Shown here in pieces: positions 27,996-37,483 of a stretch of DNA of 64,000 nt. The stretch is from JADCGM01 sp943370355 (GTDB lineage Bacteria; Pseudomonadota; Alphaproteobacteria; Sphingomonadales; Sphingomonadaceae): positions 62,001-126,000 of the forward strand of contig CALRQP020000006.1 in the NCBI GenBank assembly GCA_943370355.1. Direction: 5' to 3'. The number at the start of each line of letters is the position of its first letter. Within the stretch, counting starts at the first letter, position 1. Both the position numbers and the translations under genes were made by a program. Under the pieces are notes generated by a model, which worked only from the letters and a program-made list of their open reading frames with translations, did no database searches and had not been told where the DNA came from.

Positions 27996-29240
27996 ATGGC
28001 CGACCTCACCCGCTCCCCGCTCGCCCCTGAACGCTTTCCCGAACTGCCCGAGATCGGTGGCGTCCGATTTGCAGTGTCGCGCGCGGGCTACAAGGCGTGG
28101 GAGCGCACGGATCTGATGCTCGCCGAGATGGCCAAGGGCACGGCGGTCGCCGGCGTTCTGACCAAATCCAAATGCCCCTCACCGGAGGTCGATTGGTGCC
28201 GCACCGCGCTCCAGGGCGGTTCGGCGCGCGCGCTCGTGGTCAACGCCGGAAACTCCAACGCCTTCACCGGCGGCAAAGGCGTCGCGGCTGTTCAGGCGAT
28301 CCTTAATGCCGCAGGCGACGCGCTCGGCTGCGCGCCCGAACAGGTGTTCGTCGCCTCCACAGGCGTCATCGGCGTACCGCTGCCGATCGACAAGGCGCGC
28401 GCCGGGCTCGCTGCCGCCTTCGCCAAGCTCAAGGCAGGCAGCACGGCGACCTGGGAAGACGCCGCCGCGACGATCATGACGACCGACACCTTTCCAAAGG
28501 CGGCGGTCACCCGCGCTGTCGTCGATGGGCGCACCGTCACCATTGCCGGTTTCATCAAGGGATCCGGCATGATCGCGCCCGACATGGCGACGATGCTCGG
28601 CTTCATTTTTACCGACGCCGCCGTCGCGCCCGGTTTCCTGCAGACGATGCTCTCCGCTGCCAATGAGCAGACCTTTAGCTGCATCACCGTCGATGGCGAT
28701 ACCTCGACCTCTGACACCGTGCTCGCTTTCGCCACTGGCGCCGCCGGCAACGCACCGCTCACCGGCTGGAGCAGCGCCGGAGCCGACGCTTTTCAAGCCG
28801 CGCTCACCGACCTGTGTCGCGACCTCGCCCAGCAGGTCGTGCGCGACGGCGAGGGCGCGTCCAAATTCATCACCATCGCGGTCGACGGGGCCGAAACCGA
28901 TGCCGCTGCGCGCACCATCGCACTCTGCATCGCCAACTCGCCGCTGGTGAAGACCGCCATCGCCGGGGAAGACGCCAATTGGGGCCGGATCGTCATGGCC
29001 GTTGGCAAGGCCGGCGAAGCTGCCGACCGCGACCGCCTCGCCATCCGCTTCGGCAGCACGCTCGTCGCGAAGGAGGGGCTCGCCGTCGAAGGTTATGACG
29101 AAGCGCCGGTCACCGCACACCTGAAGGGCCGCGAAATCGACATTGGCGTCTCGCTGGGGCTGGGCAATGGCCGCGCAACGGTTTGGACCTGCGACCTGAC
29201 GCATGGCTACATCGCGATCAACGCCGATTACCGGACCTGA
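27996..29240 (+). CDS. argJ: Bifunctional ornithine acetyltransferase/N-acetylglutamate synthase
   Basis: ArgJ, 414 residues, transferring acetyl from N-acetylornithine to glutamate in the cyclic arginine pathway; many members also use acetyl-CoA. The autoprocessing site is in KGSGMIAPDMATML, with cleavage expected between Ala198 and the nucleophile Thr199, giving alpha and beta chains. VNAGNSNAFTG and NSPLVKTAIAGEDANWGRI are further family motifs. Monocistronic and divergent from the rhodanese-like gene. Confidence 0.96.
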   Translation: MADLTRSPLAPERFPELPEIGGVRFAVSRAGYKAWERTDLMLAEMAKGTAVAGVLTKSKCPSPEVDWCRTALQGGSARALVVNAGNSNAFTGGKGVAAVQAILNAAGDALGCAPEQVFVASTGVIGVPLPIDKARAGLAAAFAKLKAGSTATWEDAAATIMTTDTFPKAAVTRAVVDGRTVTIAGFIKGSGMIAPDMATMLGFIFTDAAVAPGFLQTMLSAANEQTFSCITVDGDTSTSDTVLAFATGAAGNAPLTGWSSAGADAFQAALTDLCRDLAQQVVRDGEGASKFITIAVDGAETDAAARTIALCIANSPLVKTAIAGEDANWGRIVMAVGKAGEAADRDRLAIRFGSTLVAKEGLAVEGYDEAPVTAHLKGREIDIGVSLGLGNGRATVWTCDLTHGYIAINADYRT

Positions 29241-29252
29241 CGCGGTCCGCAG

Positions 29253-29594
29253 CTATTTCGAGGGCTTCAGTCCTGACAAATAAGCGACGATCGCAGGCAC
29301 CTGGTCGTCCTCGATCGGGGCTTTAAAGGCCGTCTGCATCTTGTGGACCGTCTCGGTCCATTCGGCCGCCGAGCGCTTCGGCTGGGCCAGCGTCATGCTC
29401 GCGGAATGGCAGGCCAGGCAGTTGGCGTTCACGGCGTCGGCGTTCGCACCGGGAAATTGCACATCGTCCGGCGGTAGCACGACCGACGTGGATTTGAGCC
29501 GGAAGCTGCCCGGATGGGGCGCGCTGGGCTTGGGCCCGGCGGCCATCAAGACCAGGCCCGCAGTCGCAACTACCGCACAGACGGACAGCTTCAC
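29253..29594 (-). CDS. c-type cytochrome, SorB-like electron acceptor of sulfite dehydrogenase
   Basis: A 113-residue exported monohaem cytochrome. After a signal peptide (MKLSVCAVVATAGLVLMAAG) it has CLACH at residues 59-63 and a Met86 that may be the second axial ligand. It follows the molybdopterin sulfite oxidase-like gene by 12 bp, the layout of sorA-sorB sulfite dehydrogenases. The role as its electron acceptor is inferred from that pairing. Confidence 0.75.
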   Translation of the reverse strand: MKLSVCAVVATAGLVLMAAGPKPSAPHPGSFRLKSTSVVLPPDDVQFPGANADAVNANCLACHSASMTLAQPKRSAAEWTETVHKMQTAFKAPIEDDQVPAIVAYLSGLKPSK

Positions 29595-29606
29595 ACCCGC
29601 TCTCCC

Positions 29607-30827
29607 TCAGACCAGCGTCACGGATGTCGCTTCAACGACGTTGCGCAAATAGCCACCGGGGTTCCAGTTCGGCGTCATCGGCTGGACCTCCCCGGAACTG
29701 CTGGTACAGCGCGACATCAGCACAGCCGGACCGGGTCCCACGACCGGTACCGTGCCGTCGAAGCGGCGGAAGCTGTATTTACCTTCATCGGGTCCAAGCC
29801 GCGCTGCCTGCCAGCTACGCCCGCCGTCGCTCGACAGTTCGACACTCGCGACGCCGGTGTCGCCACCCATCGCAATGCCCCGCACTGGCAGCACGGGACG
29901 GAAAGGGGCGGTCGCGCCATCGGCGATGCTGGTGATCCACGACCGCACCGCCATGCGCGTGATTGGCACCGACGCAAAATCCTTGGTGCCGGGCGCGACA
30001 TGCGCCGCCGGGTTCGCCGGGACCTTATAGCCCTTCAACATGAAATAGCCGGTATCGGGGGCCGAGAGCAGCTCGATATCGTCGAGCATCTTGATCCAGT
30101 AGGTCGAGAACCAGCCGGGCACCACGAGCCGCAGCGGGAAGCCATTGAGCAGCGGCAGCGGTTCGCCGTTCATCGCGAACGCAATCATCACTTCGCCATC
30201 GCGCGCGCGGTCGACCGGCAGCGACTTGGTAAAGTCCGGCGCGTCCGGCAGCAGCGGCTGGTCGAGCCCGCCGAACCGGACCGCGACCGCATCGCGCCGG
30301 ACGCCCGCCCGGTCGAGCACATCGCGCAGCCGCACGCCGGTCCATTTCGCATTGCCCATCGCGCCGTGCCGCCACTGCGCGCCCGGGATGCGCGGCTCGA
30401 ACAGCCCGCGCGAATTGCCGGCGCATTGGTTGACCGCCGCGATCTCAAATCGCGGCATGGCCAGCAGGTCATCGAGCGTCAGCGAGAGCGGCGACGTCAC
30501 TGCGCCACGCACCTTCAGCCGATAGCTTTTCACATCGATCGATGTGGGAAAATCGGCCCAATGCCAGCGCACGAAGAAGCGATCGTTCGGCGTGAACACG
30601 CCCTGATCAAACACCGCCATCGGCGTTTCGAGCAGCGGCGGGCGAGACCGCTGCAGGATCATCTCGCCCTTCTGCGGAAAGGCGCGGGTCAGCGGCCGGT
30701 CGCTCGGTCCGCCGGGCAGCCGCAGATCGACGCTCCGCGCCATCGCCGGCGCGGCAAGCAAGGCCGCGCCGCCGGCGACGAACCGGCGGCGGGTCGGGCG
30801 GGATGGATCGGCAGGACCAATCAGCAT
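29607..30827 (-). CDS. Molybdopterin sulfite oxidase-family protein, SorA-like
   Basis: A 406-residue periplasmic oxidoreductase. The N-terminus has a twin-arginine signal (TRRRFVAGGAALLAAP). The Mo-pterin domain carries Cys135 in AVNQCAGNSRG, the expected molybdenum ligand, and WTGVRLRDVLDRAGV. The C-terminal dimerisation domain includes SWITSIADG and VELSSDGGRSWQ. With the adjoining cytochrome it probably oxidises sulfite to sulfate. The exact substrate is not proven, since the family also includes sulfoxide and protein-repair enzymes. It lies 22 bp after trxA. Confidence 0.82.
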   Translation of the reverse strand: MLIGPADPSRPTRRRFVAGGAALLAAPAMARSVDLRLPGGPSDRPLTRAFPQKGEMILQRSRPPLLETPMAVFDQGVFTPNDRFFVRWHWADFPTSIDVKSYRLKVRGAVTSPLSLTLDDLLAMPRFEIAAVNQCAGNSRGLFEPRIPGAQWRHGAMGNAKWTGVRLRDVLDRAGVRRDAVAVRFGGLDQPLLPDAPDFTKSLPVDRARDGEVMIAFAMNGEPLPLLNGFPLRLVVPGWFSTYWIKMLDDIELLSAPDTGYFMLKGYKVPANPAAHVAPGTKDFASVPITRMAVRSWITSIADGATAPFRPVLPVRGIAMGGDTGVASVELSSDGGRSWQAARLGPDEGKYSFRRFDGTVPVVGPGPAVLMSRCTSSSGEVQPMTPNWNPGGYLRNVVEATSVTLV

Positions 30828-30849
30828 TGCCGCCCTCCCCGCGCCGAAC

Positions 30850-31173
30850 TCAGGCCAGCGCGCCTTCGAGCCAGCTCTTGATCTGCCCCTTCGGGCGCGC
30901 GCCGACCGCCGTCGCTGCCGCCGTGCCGTTCTTGAACAGGATCATCGTCGGGATGCCGCGCACACCGAATTTGCTCGGCGCGTCGGGATTCTCATCGATG
31001 TTGAGCTTCACGATCTTCACCTGATCGGCCATTTCCGCCGACAGTTCGTCGAGCGCCGGGCCGATCTGCTTGCAGGGACCGCACCATTCGGCCCAGAAAT
31101 CGACGAGCACGGGCGTATCGGCGCTGATCACGTCGCTGTGGAACGATGCGTCGGTGACTTTGCCAGCAGACAT
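30850..31173 (-). CDS. trxA: Thioredoxin
   Basis: Thioredoxin of 107 residues with the redox site WCGPCK (Cys31 and Cys34) and the buried Asp25 before it. GIPTMILFKNG supplies the conserved cis-proline. There is no signal peptide, so it is cytosolic. AAGGAG precedes the ATG. A promoter lies about 30 bp upstream, and trxA may be co-transcribed with the sulfite dehydrogenase pair. Confidence 0.95.
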   Translation of the reverse strand: MSAGKVTDASFHSDVISADTPVLVDFWAEWCGPCKQIGPALDELSAEMADQVKIVKLNIDENPDAPSKFGVRGIPTMILFKNGTAAATAVGARPKGQIKSWLEGALA

Positions 31174-31200
31174 GGGAAACTCCTTGAGTGTGTGGCATCA

Positions 31201-31229
31201 GAGGTAGGGTGGCGACACGCCCCGGTCAA
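31201..31229 (-). promoter_or_regulatory. Promoter for trxA
   Basis: On the minus strand TTGACC (31229-31224) and TACCTC (31206-31201) are separated by 17 bp, about 30 bp before the trxA ATG at 31173. The -10 match is modest. Confidence 0.45.
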
Positions 31230-31289
31230 TCGACGCCGCGCACGAGCTTTGGTTGCGCGCGCGATAGCCGGACTTTCACGGAGGAACCT

Positions 31290-31457
31290 ATGGCGAGTGG
31301 AAACCAGGTCGGCAACACGGTCAAGGCCGGCATCAGCTTCGGCTCGGCGCTGGCCATCGCGATCAGCTATACCAACAACCATTCGATCCTGTGGGCAATC
31401 CTGCATGGCATCTTCAGCTGGTTCTACGTGATCTACGCCGCGATAAAGCTGGGGTGA
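31290..31457 (+). CDS. Small membrane protein, unknown
   Basis: A 55-residue protein, MASGNQVGNTVKAGISFG followed by a hydrophobic stretch with an aromatic centre (ILWAILHGIFSWFYVIYAA). GGAGG lies just upstream of the ATG. The middle resembles small stress or envelope peptides, but I cannot assign a family. It is followed by an intergenic repeat hairpin. Confidence 0.6.
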   Translation: MASGNQVGNTVKAGISFGSALAIAISYTNNHSILWAILHGIFSWFYVIYAAIKLG

Positions 31458-31498
31458 CAACCCGGCGCTGGTTCAGTCCGATCCAATCCCAAGACCCC

Positions 31499-31569
31499 GC
31501 TCATCCCGAGCGAAGTCGAGGGACGCACCCACGCCGGCACTGCGTCCCTCGACGTCGCTCGGGATGAGC
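31499..31569. repeat. Sphingomonad-type intergenic hairpin repeat
   Basis: Two 29-nt arms (31499-31527 and 31541-31569) are reverse complements with one mismatch and a 13-nt centre. The core ATCCCGAGCGAAGTCGAGGG belongs to a repeat seen in many sphingomonad intergenic regions. Placed between the convergent small gene and valS, it could also end transcription from both sides, though it lacks a T-tract. Confidence 0.75.
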
Positions 31570-31608
31570 GGCGTAGATACGCGCTTCCGGAGAAGCTGAA
31601 ACGGACCC

Positions 31609-34272
31609 CTACCCCAGCCGCCCCAGCGCCGCGCGCAGCCGCTCGGCCTCCGCCGTCCGATCGGCGAGATCGGCCCGCGCCTTCTCGACAGCCTCGGGCT
31701 TAGCGCGCTCGACAAAGCCGGGATTGCCCAGCCGGCCGGTCAGGGCATCGCGCTCCTTCTCGGCGGCAGCGGCGGCCTTTTCGAGCCGGGTGCGCTCGGC
31801 GGCGAGGTCGATGACGCCTTCGAGCGGCCTACTTATCGTCGCCTCGCCTGCCACGATCTGCAACTTAACGCCGACGGGCGGCGGGCCTCCTTCAATGGCC
31901 GTCGCCCTACACATAATCATGATAGGCGCACTATTCGCCTGCAGGCGTCTCTGAGTTTCGGGGTTAGCGTCGCTTACATGCAGCGGCATTTTTGCAGCCG
32001 CAGGAACGCCGACTTCCGTCCGAGCAGTTCGATCGCTCGACACCAGATCAATCAACCAATCGATTTCAGCGGCCGCCTCAGCATCGATGCTTTTCGCATC
32101 CGCCTCCACCCATTTGGCGGCAATCAAGTCGTACTGGCGCTCACCTAAAGCGTGCCAAAGCTCCTCAGTGATAAACGGCATCACTGGGTGCAGCATCACC
32201 AAAATCTGGTCGAGCGCCCAACCAGCCACTAAGCGAGTTTCGGTACGACGCCATTCGATTTCCAGCAAATCGGCTGCGGCGGGGCCCATCGACAGGACGG
32301 GCTTAATCAACTCCAGATACCAGTCGCAGAAACGGCTCCAGACGAACTGGTAGATGGTGTCGGCATAGGCGTCGAAGCGGAATTCGGCGATGGCGAGGTC
32401 GAGCGCCTGAGCAGTCTTCGCGACCTCGCCGATGATCCAGCGGTTGACGGGCAGGCTCGCCTCGGGTGGGCCGATGTGCTGGCTCGCGCCGATACCGTTC
32501 GACTGTGCGAAGCGCGCGGCGTTCCAAAGCTTGGTACCGAAGTTGCGATAGCCCTCGACGCGCTTCTCATCGAGCTTGATGTCGCGCCCCTGCGTCTCCA
32601 TCGCGGTCAGCGTGAAGCGCAGCGCATCGGCACCATATTGGTCAATGATGAGCAGCGGATCGACGGTATTGCCCTTCGACTTCGACATCTTCGCGCCCTT
32701 GGCGTCGCGAACGAGGCCGTGGCAGTAGACGGTCGCAAAGGGCGGCACGCCGTCCATGAAATGAATGCCCTGCATCATCATGCGGGCGACCCAGAAGAAG
32801 ATGATGTCGAACCCGGTCACGAGCACATTGCCGGGGTAATAGCGTTTCAGGGCGTCGCTCTGCTCCGGCCAGCCAAGCGTGCCGAACGGCCAGAGCGCGG
32901 AGGAGAACCAAGTGTCGAGGACGTCCTCGTCGCGCGTCAGCTCCCGGTCGCCCGCCTGAGCGGCGGCTTCCCACTCATTTTCGGCGACATAGACATTGCC
33001 GTCACTGTCGTACCAAGCCGGGATCCGGTGCCCCCACCACAACTGGCGCGACACGCACCAGGGCTGGATATTGTCCATCCAGTTGAAATAGGTCTTGTCC
33101 CAATTGGCCGGCACAAAGTTGGTCGCACCCGACCGCACCGCCTCGATGGCCGGCTTCGCCAGCGTCGCGGCGTCGACATACCATTGGTCGGTCAGCAGCG
33201 GCTCAATGACGACGCCCGAACGGTCGCCGTAAGGGACCATGTGGACATGGTCCTCGACCTTGTCGAGCAGCCCCAGCGTCTCGAACTCGGCCACCACCAT
33301 CTCGCGCGCGGCGTAGCGATCGAGACCGCGATATTGCGGCGGCGTGTTCTCGTTCATCGTCGCATCGAGGTTCATCAGATTGATGAGCGGGATGCCCGCC
33401 TCGGGGTGGCGCTTGTAGACCTCATAGTCATTATGGTCGTGCGCGGCGGTGATCTTCACCGCGCCCGAGCCGAAGTCCATTTTCACATGTTCGTCGGCGA
33501 TGATCGGGATCAGCCGGTCGACGATTGGCAGCTTGCAGCGCTTGCCGACCAGATGCGTGAAGCGGGGATCCTCGGGGTTCACCGCAACCGCCCCGTCGCC
33601 GAGGATCGTCTCGGGCCGCGTCGTCGCGATGGCGATATGGCCCGAGCCGTCCTCGAGCGGATAGCGGAAGTGCCAGAAATGGCCCTTCACTTCGCGCTGC
33701 TCGACCTCGAGATCGCTGATCGCGGTCTTGAGCTTCGGGTCCCAGTTGACGAGGCGCTTGTCCTTGTAAAGCAGCCCCTCGCGATACAGCTTCACGAACA
33801 CTTTGGTGACGGCGGCATTGAAGCCCTCGTCCATCGTGAACCGCTCGTTCGACCAGTCGCAACTCGCACCGAGCCGCCGCAGCTGATTGGTGATCGTCGA
33901 ACCGCTTGTCCGCTTCCAGTCCCACACCGTTTCGACAAACGCCTCGCGGCCCATCGCCTGCCGCGTCGTCCCCTGTGTGCTCTCGGCGAGCTGCCGTTCG
34001 ACCACCATCTGCGTCGCGATGCCGGCATGGTCGGTGCCAACCACCCACAGAGCATCGCGCCCTTTGAGCCGGTGATAGCGGATCAGTACGTCCTGCAACG
34101 TATTGTCGAGCGCATGCCCCATGTGCAGCGAGCCCGTCACATTCGGCGGCGGGATGACGATGGTGAACGGCTCGGCGTCCGGCCGCGCCGGGTGGAAGGC
34201 ACCGCCCTTCTCCCAATGCGGATACCAGCGCGCCTCGATGTCGGACGGGTCGTAATGCTTGTCGATGGTCAT
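31609..34272 (-). CDS. valS: Valyl-tRNA synthetase
   Basis: Class I valyl-tRNA synthetase, 887 residues. The HIGH motif appears as PPPNVTGSLHMGHAL and the KMSKS motif in AKMSKSKGNTVDP. A CP1 editing domain lies between them, the anticodon-binding helical domain follows, and a C-terminal coiled coil (KAAAAAEKERDALTGRLGNP) ends the protein. The part coding for roughly residues 645-805 has lower GC and different codon use from the rest. No frame break is seen. Confidence 0.97.
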   Translation of the reverse strand: MTIDKHYDPSDIEARWYPHWEKGGAFHPARPDAEPFTIVIPPPNVTGSLHMGHALDNTLQDVLIRYHRLKGRDALWVVGTDHAGIATQMVVERQLAESTQGTTRQAMGREAFVETVWDWKRTSGSTITNQLRRLGASCDWSNERFTMDEGFNAAVTKVFVKLYREGLLYKDKRLVNWDPKLKTAISDLEVEQREVKGHFWHFRYPLEDGSGHIAIATTRPETILGDGAVAVNPEDPRFTHLVGKRCKLPIVDRLIPIIADEHVKMDFGSGAVKITAAHDHNDYEVYKRHPEAGIPLINLMNLDATMNENTPPQYRGLDRYAAREMVVAEFETLGLLDKVEDHVHMVPYGDRSGVVIEPLLTDQWYVDAATLAKPAIEAVRSGATNFVPANWDKTYFNWMDNIQPWCVSRQLWWGHRIPAWYDSDGNVYVAENEWEAAAQAGDRELTRDEDVLDTWFSSALWPFGTLGWPEQSDALKRYYPGNVLVTGFDIIFFWVARMMMQGIHFMDGVPPFATVYCHGLVRDAKGAKMSKSKGNTVDPLLIIDQYGADALRFTLTAMETQGRDIKLDEKRVEGYRNFGTKLWNAARFAQSNGIGASQHIGPPEASLPVNRWIIGEVAKTAQALDLAIAEFRFDAYADTIYQFVWSRFCDWYLELIKPVLSMGPAAADLLEIEWRRTETRLVAGWALDQILVMLHPVMPFITEELWHALGERQYDLIAAKWVEADAKSIDAEAAAEIDWLIDLVSSDRTARTEVGVPAAAKMPLHVSDANPETQRRLQANSAPIMIMCRATAIEGGPPPVGVKLQIVAGEATISRPLEGVIDLAAERTRLEKAAAAAEKERDALTGRLGNPGFVERAKPEAVEKARADLADRTAEAERLRAALGRLG

Positions 34273-34316
34273 GGGAGGAGGCTCTTAGCGATCCGATATG
34301 CAACGCGGCAAGGTTT

Positions 34317-34426
34317 GCGTCCCCTCCCCTTGGGGAGGCGCAGGGGTGGGGGCGGCTCGGCCACGCAAAACGGCTGGGTCAAAAGGAAGGGCCCACCCCT
34401 GCCCCTCCCGGAGCGGGAGGGGACGC
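34317..34426. repeat. Long imperfect inverted repeat upstream of valS
   Basis: Arms at about 34317-34350 and 34392-34426 pair imperfectly around a 41-nt centre. Each arm itself contains a CCCCTCCC/GGGAGGGG hairpin. This is a typical GC-rich intergenic repeat in this lineage. It fills the gap between the RND pump end and valS and may act as a transcript end for the efflux operon. Confidence 0.55.
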
Positions 34427-34432
34427 GAAGTG

Positions 34433-37400
34433 TCAGGCGGGCTCTGCCTCCGGCGCATGCCGGACCAGCAGCAGATACATGACCGGCGTCACAATCCGGC
34501 TGAGCAGCGTCGACGAAATCAGCCCGCCGATGATGACAATCGCGAGCGGCGAGAACAGCCCCGAGCCGCTGAGCGCGAGCGGCAACAACCCGCCGATCGC
34601 TGTGACGCTGGTCAGCAAAACCGGCAGGAAGCGCACCTCGCCCGCGCGCTCGATCGCATCCCGCAGCCCCATGCCCGAGGCGCGCAGCTGCGTCGTGAAA
34701 TCGACGAGCAGGATCGAATTCTTGATCTCGATGCCGATCAGCGCGACGAACCCGATCACGGCGTTGTAGCTGAGCGAATTGCCCGTTACCGCAAGCGCGA
34801 CGAGCCCGCCGAACATCCCGAGCGGGATCACGCCTGCGACGACCGCTGTCTCGCGGAACCGCCCGAACTCGAGCACGAGTACTGCGAGGATTCCGAAGAT
34901 CGCCAGCATGACGATGCGGCCAAGTCCGTTGAAGCTGCGCGCCGACGCGCGTGCCTCGCCGCCCTGCTCGAACTTGTAGCCCGGCGGCAGCTTGATCGCA
35001 TCCAGCCGTTTATAGAAATCCTTGGCGACCGCCGAGGTCAGATAGCCTGGCTTGACGTAGGAGGAGACGGTCGCCGACCGGTCTTGCTGGTAGCGGTTGA
35101 TCTTCGCCGGTGCGCTTTCGAGAAACGGATGCGCGACCTGCCGCAGCGGAATCGCGCCGCCGTTGGTCGAGGGCACGTAGATTTTTTCGAGTGCCGACAC
35201 GGGCTGCGTATCGGCGACGGGCAGCTTCACGACGACATCATAGGTGTCGCCCTCCTCGTCGCGGAACTTGCCGGCGGGTTCGCCGGCCAGCGCGAGCCGT
35301 GCGGCGCGGCGGATCGACCCGGCCGGGACGCCGAGCAGCGCCGCCTTGCCATCGTCGATGCCGAGATTGAGGTCGATGCGGTCGATCGCCAGCGGATTGT
35401 CGACATCGCGCGTCCCCGGCGTATCGCGCATGACGCGTTCCACAACACCGGCCAGCCGCTTCAACTCGCCAAGCTCAGGCCCGTTGATGAACACCGACAG
35501 CGGTGCCGCGATCGGCGGTCCGTTGAGGAACTCCTTCAGCGTCAGTTGCGCATCTGGATAGGTGTCGAGCCGGGCGCGCAGCCGCTGGTACATTTTCTCC
35601 GTCTCGCCGGGCACGAACTTGTCGATGACGCCGACGACATTGCCGATGTTGGTAGACTGGCCCTGCTCGCGCACATTGTAGAACACCTGCGGGTTGCCAC
35701 GACCGGTATTGGCCATGCGCGCGATGATCGCCTTCTCCTTCGCCATTTCGGCGTCGACGAAGCGCACCGCGCGGTCGGTTTCAGCGAGCGACGTCCCCTC
35801 GGGCGCCTGTACCTGCACGATAAAATAGGTCGCATCGGCCGGCGGAAACAGGCTGGACCCGATCAGCGGCACGAGACCGAGCGCCGCCACGCACAGCCCC
35901 ATCGACGCGATCAGCGCGCGGCGCGGGTGGGTCAGCGACCAGTGGAGCACCGGTGCGTAGAAGCGGTGAATGCCGCCCTGCACGATCTGCAGGAAGCGGT
36001 TGCCCTCGGGTGCCTCATGCGCCGGCAGGAAGCGCGACGCGAGGAAGGGCACGATCGTCATCGAGACGATGTAGGACGCAACCACGGTGACCAGCACCGC
36101 GAGCGGCAGCGACCGGGTGAACTCGCCCGCGCCTTCCGGCAGGAAGACCAGCGGCAGGAACGCAAAGATCAGCGTTGCCGTGCAGCCCAGCACCGCTACC
36201 GCGATCTGCCGCGTGCCGCTCAGCGCAGCATCCTCGCGTCGCTCGCCCTCGCGCAGATGGCGCGCGATATTTTCGGTCACCACAATCGAATCGTCGACGA
36301 GCAGCCCGAGCGCGACGATGAACCCGGTGATCGCTAGCTGGTTGAGCGTGTAGCCGAGCAGCTGCATCGACAGCACGCCCATCGCGAGGCTCAGCGGAAT
36401 CGACACCATGACGACGATCGACGCGCGCGGCCCGAGCGGCAGCAGCGTGATCAGCACGAGCGTCAACGCGATCGCGAAGTCGCGCCCGAGCTGCGTGAGC
36501 TTGCGCGTCACGTCGAGGCTCTGGTCGAACGCGAGCTGCAGCTTCATGTCGGGCGGCAGTGTCGCCGCAAAATTGTCGGTGGCGGCGACAAGGCCGTTGC
36601 GTACATCGAGGACGTTGGTGCGATCCTTCTGGGTTGCCGTCACCCAGACCGCGCGGTGGCCGTTGTAGCGCGCGATATGCGGCACCTCCTCGGTCTTCCA
36701 CTGCACATCCGCCACGTCCGCGATGCGAACCAGCCGGCCGTTTTCAGCACGCACCGGAATGTTGCGCACCTCCTCCAGCGACTTGAACGCGCCCCCCGCC
36801 TCGACGTTGAATCGTCGTGTCCCGGACTGTACCGCGCCGGCCGGCAGGTCCGTCCCGCCCGCCCGCAGTGCATCGGTCACCGTCGTGACCGGCAGCCCGA
36901 TCTGCGCGATCCGGCCGCTGTCGATCGACACCAGCACCTGCGGCTTCGACGCGGCATAGACCGTCGCGGTACGCACATCGTCGACCTGGTTGAGCCGGTC
37001 GCGCAAATCTTCGGCGATCTTGGCCATGCGGCGCGGGCTCGCGGTGTCGCTGACCAGCGCATATTGCACGACGCTCGTCTCGGTCGTGCGGACCTTGCGG
37101 AACTCAAGGCTGACAAGCGACGATGGCAGCTGCGCGCGGATCGCATTCACTTCGCGGACGACACCGTCGTAATTCTTCTCGGTATCGCTGCCCCAGTCGA
37201 ATTCGGCGGCCACCGTCGCGAAGCCGTCCGATGACGAGGAATTGATCTCGCGGATATTGTCGAGCCCGCGCAGCACATCCTCGATCGGTTTGGCGACGGT
37301 CTGTTCCATGTCGGCGGGGTCAGCCCCTGGCTGCACCGCGACGACGACGACGACGGGAATCGGGAAATGCGGATCGACCGATCGCGGAATGCTCATCAGC

Positions 37401-37483
37401 GACGAAATGCCTAGCGCTGCCATCAGCGCAAACAGCACCAGCGTGATCTGCCAGCGCCGGATCGCAAATTCGATGAGCTTCAC
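34433..37483 (-). CDS. RND efflux transporter, inner-membrane permease
   Basis: An AcrB/MdtB-like RND pump of 1016 residues. The N-terminal helix, the large periplasmic loops after TM1 and TM7, and the proton-relay aspartates in LGLLVDDSIVVTENIARHL (TM4) are visible. The start overlaps the adaptor's stop by 4 bp. No outer-membrane channel gene is in the window, so a TolC-like partner must be encoded elsewhere. Substrates are not predictable. Confidence 0.93.
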   Translation of the reverse strand: MKLIEFAIRRWQITLVLFALMAALGISSLMSIPRSVDPHFPIPVVVVVAVQPGADPADMEQTVAKPIEDVLRGLDNIREINSSSSDGFATVAAEFDWGSDTEKNYDGVVREVNAIRAQLPSSLVSLEFRKVRTTETSVVQYALVSDTASPRRMAKIAEDLRDRLNQVDDVRTATVYAASKPQVLVSIDSGRIAQIGLPVTTVTDALRAGGTDLPAGAVQSGTRRFNVEAGGAFKSLEEVRNIPVRAENGRLVRIADVADVQWKTEEVPHIARYNGHRAVWVTATQKDRTNVLDVRNGLVAATDNFAATLPPDMKLQLAFDQSLDVTRKLTQLGRDFAIALTLVLITLLPLGPRASIVVMVSIPLSLAMGVLSMQLLGYTLNQLAITGFIVALGLLVDDSIVVTENIARHLREGERREDAALSGTRQIAVAVLGCTATLIFAFLPLVFLPEGAGEFTRSLPLAVLVTVVASYIVSMTIVPFLASRFLPAHEAPEGNRFLQIVQGGIHRFYAPVLHWSLTHPRRALIASMGLCVAALGLVPLIGSSLFPPADATYFIVQVQAPEGTSLAETDRAVRFVDAEMAKEKAIIARMANTGRGNPQVFYNVREQGQSTNIGNVVGVIDKFVPGETEKMYQRLRARLDTYPDAQLTLKEFLNGPPIAAPLSVFINGPELGELKRLAGVVERVMRDTPGTRDVDNPLAIDRIDLNLGIDDGKAALLGVPAGSIRRAARLALAGEPAGKFRDEEGDTYDVVVKLPVADTQPVSALEKIYVPSTNGGAIPLRQVAHPFLESAPAKINRYQQDRSATVSSYVKPGYLTSAVAKDFYKRLDAIKLPPGYKFEQGGEARASARSFNGLGRIVMLAIFGILAVLVLEFGRFRETAVVAGVIPLGMFGGLVALAVTGNSLSYNAVIGFVALIGIEIKNSILLVDFTTQLRASGMGLRDAIERAGEVRFLPVLLTSVTAIGGLLPLALSGSGLFSPLAIVIIGGLISSTLLSRIVTPVMYLLLVRHAPEAEPA

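Noticed and set aside
32476..34482. Long plus-strand frame opposite valS
   Set aside because: Antisense shadow of valS; low-complexity Arg/His/Val-rich translation and no ribosome-binding site.
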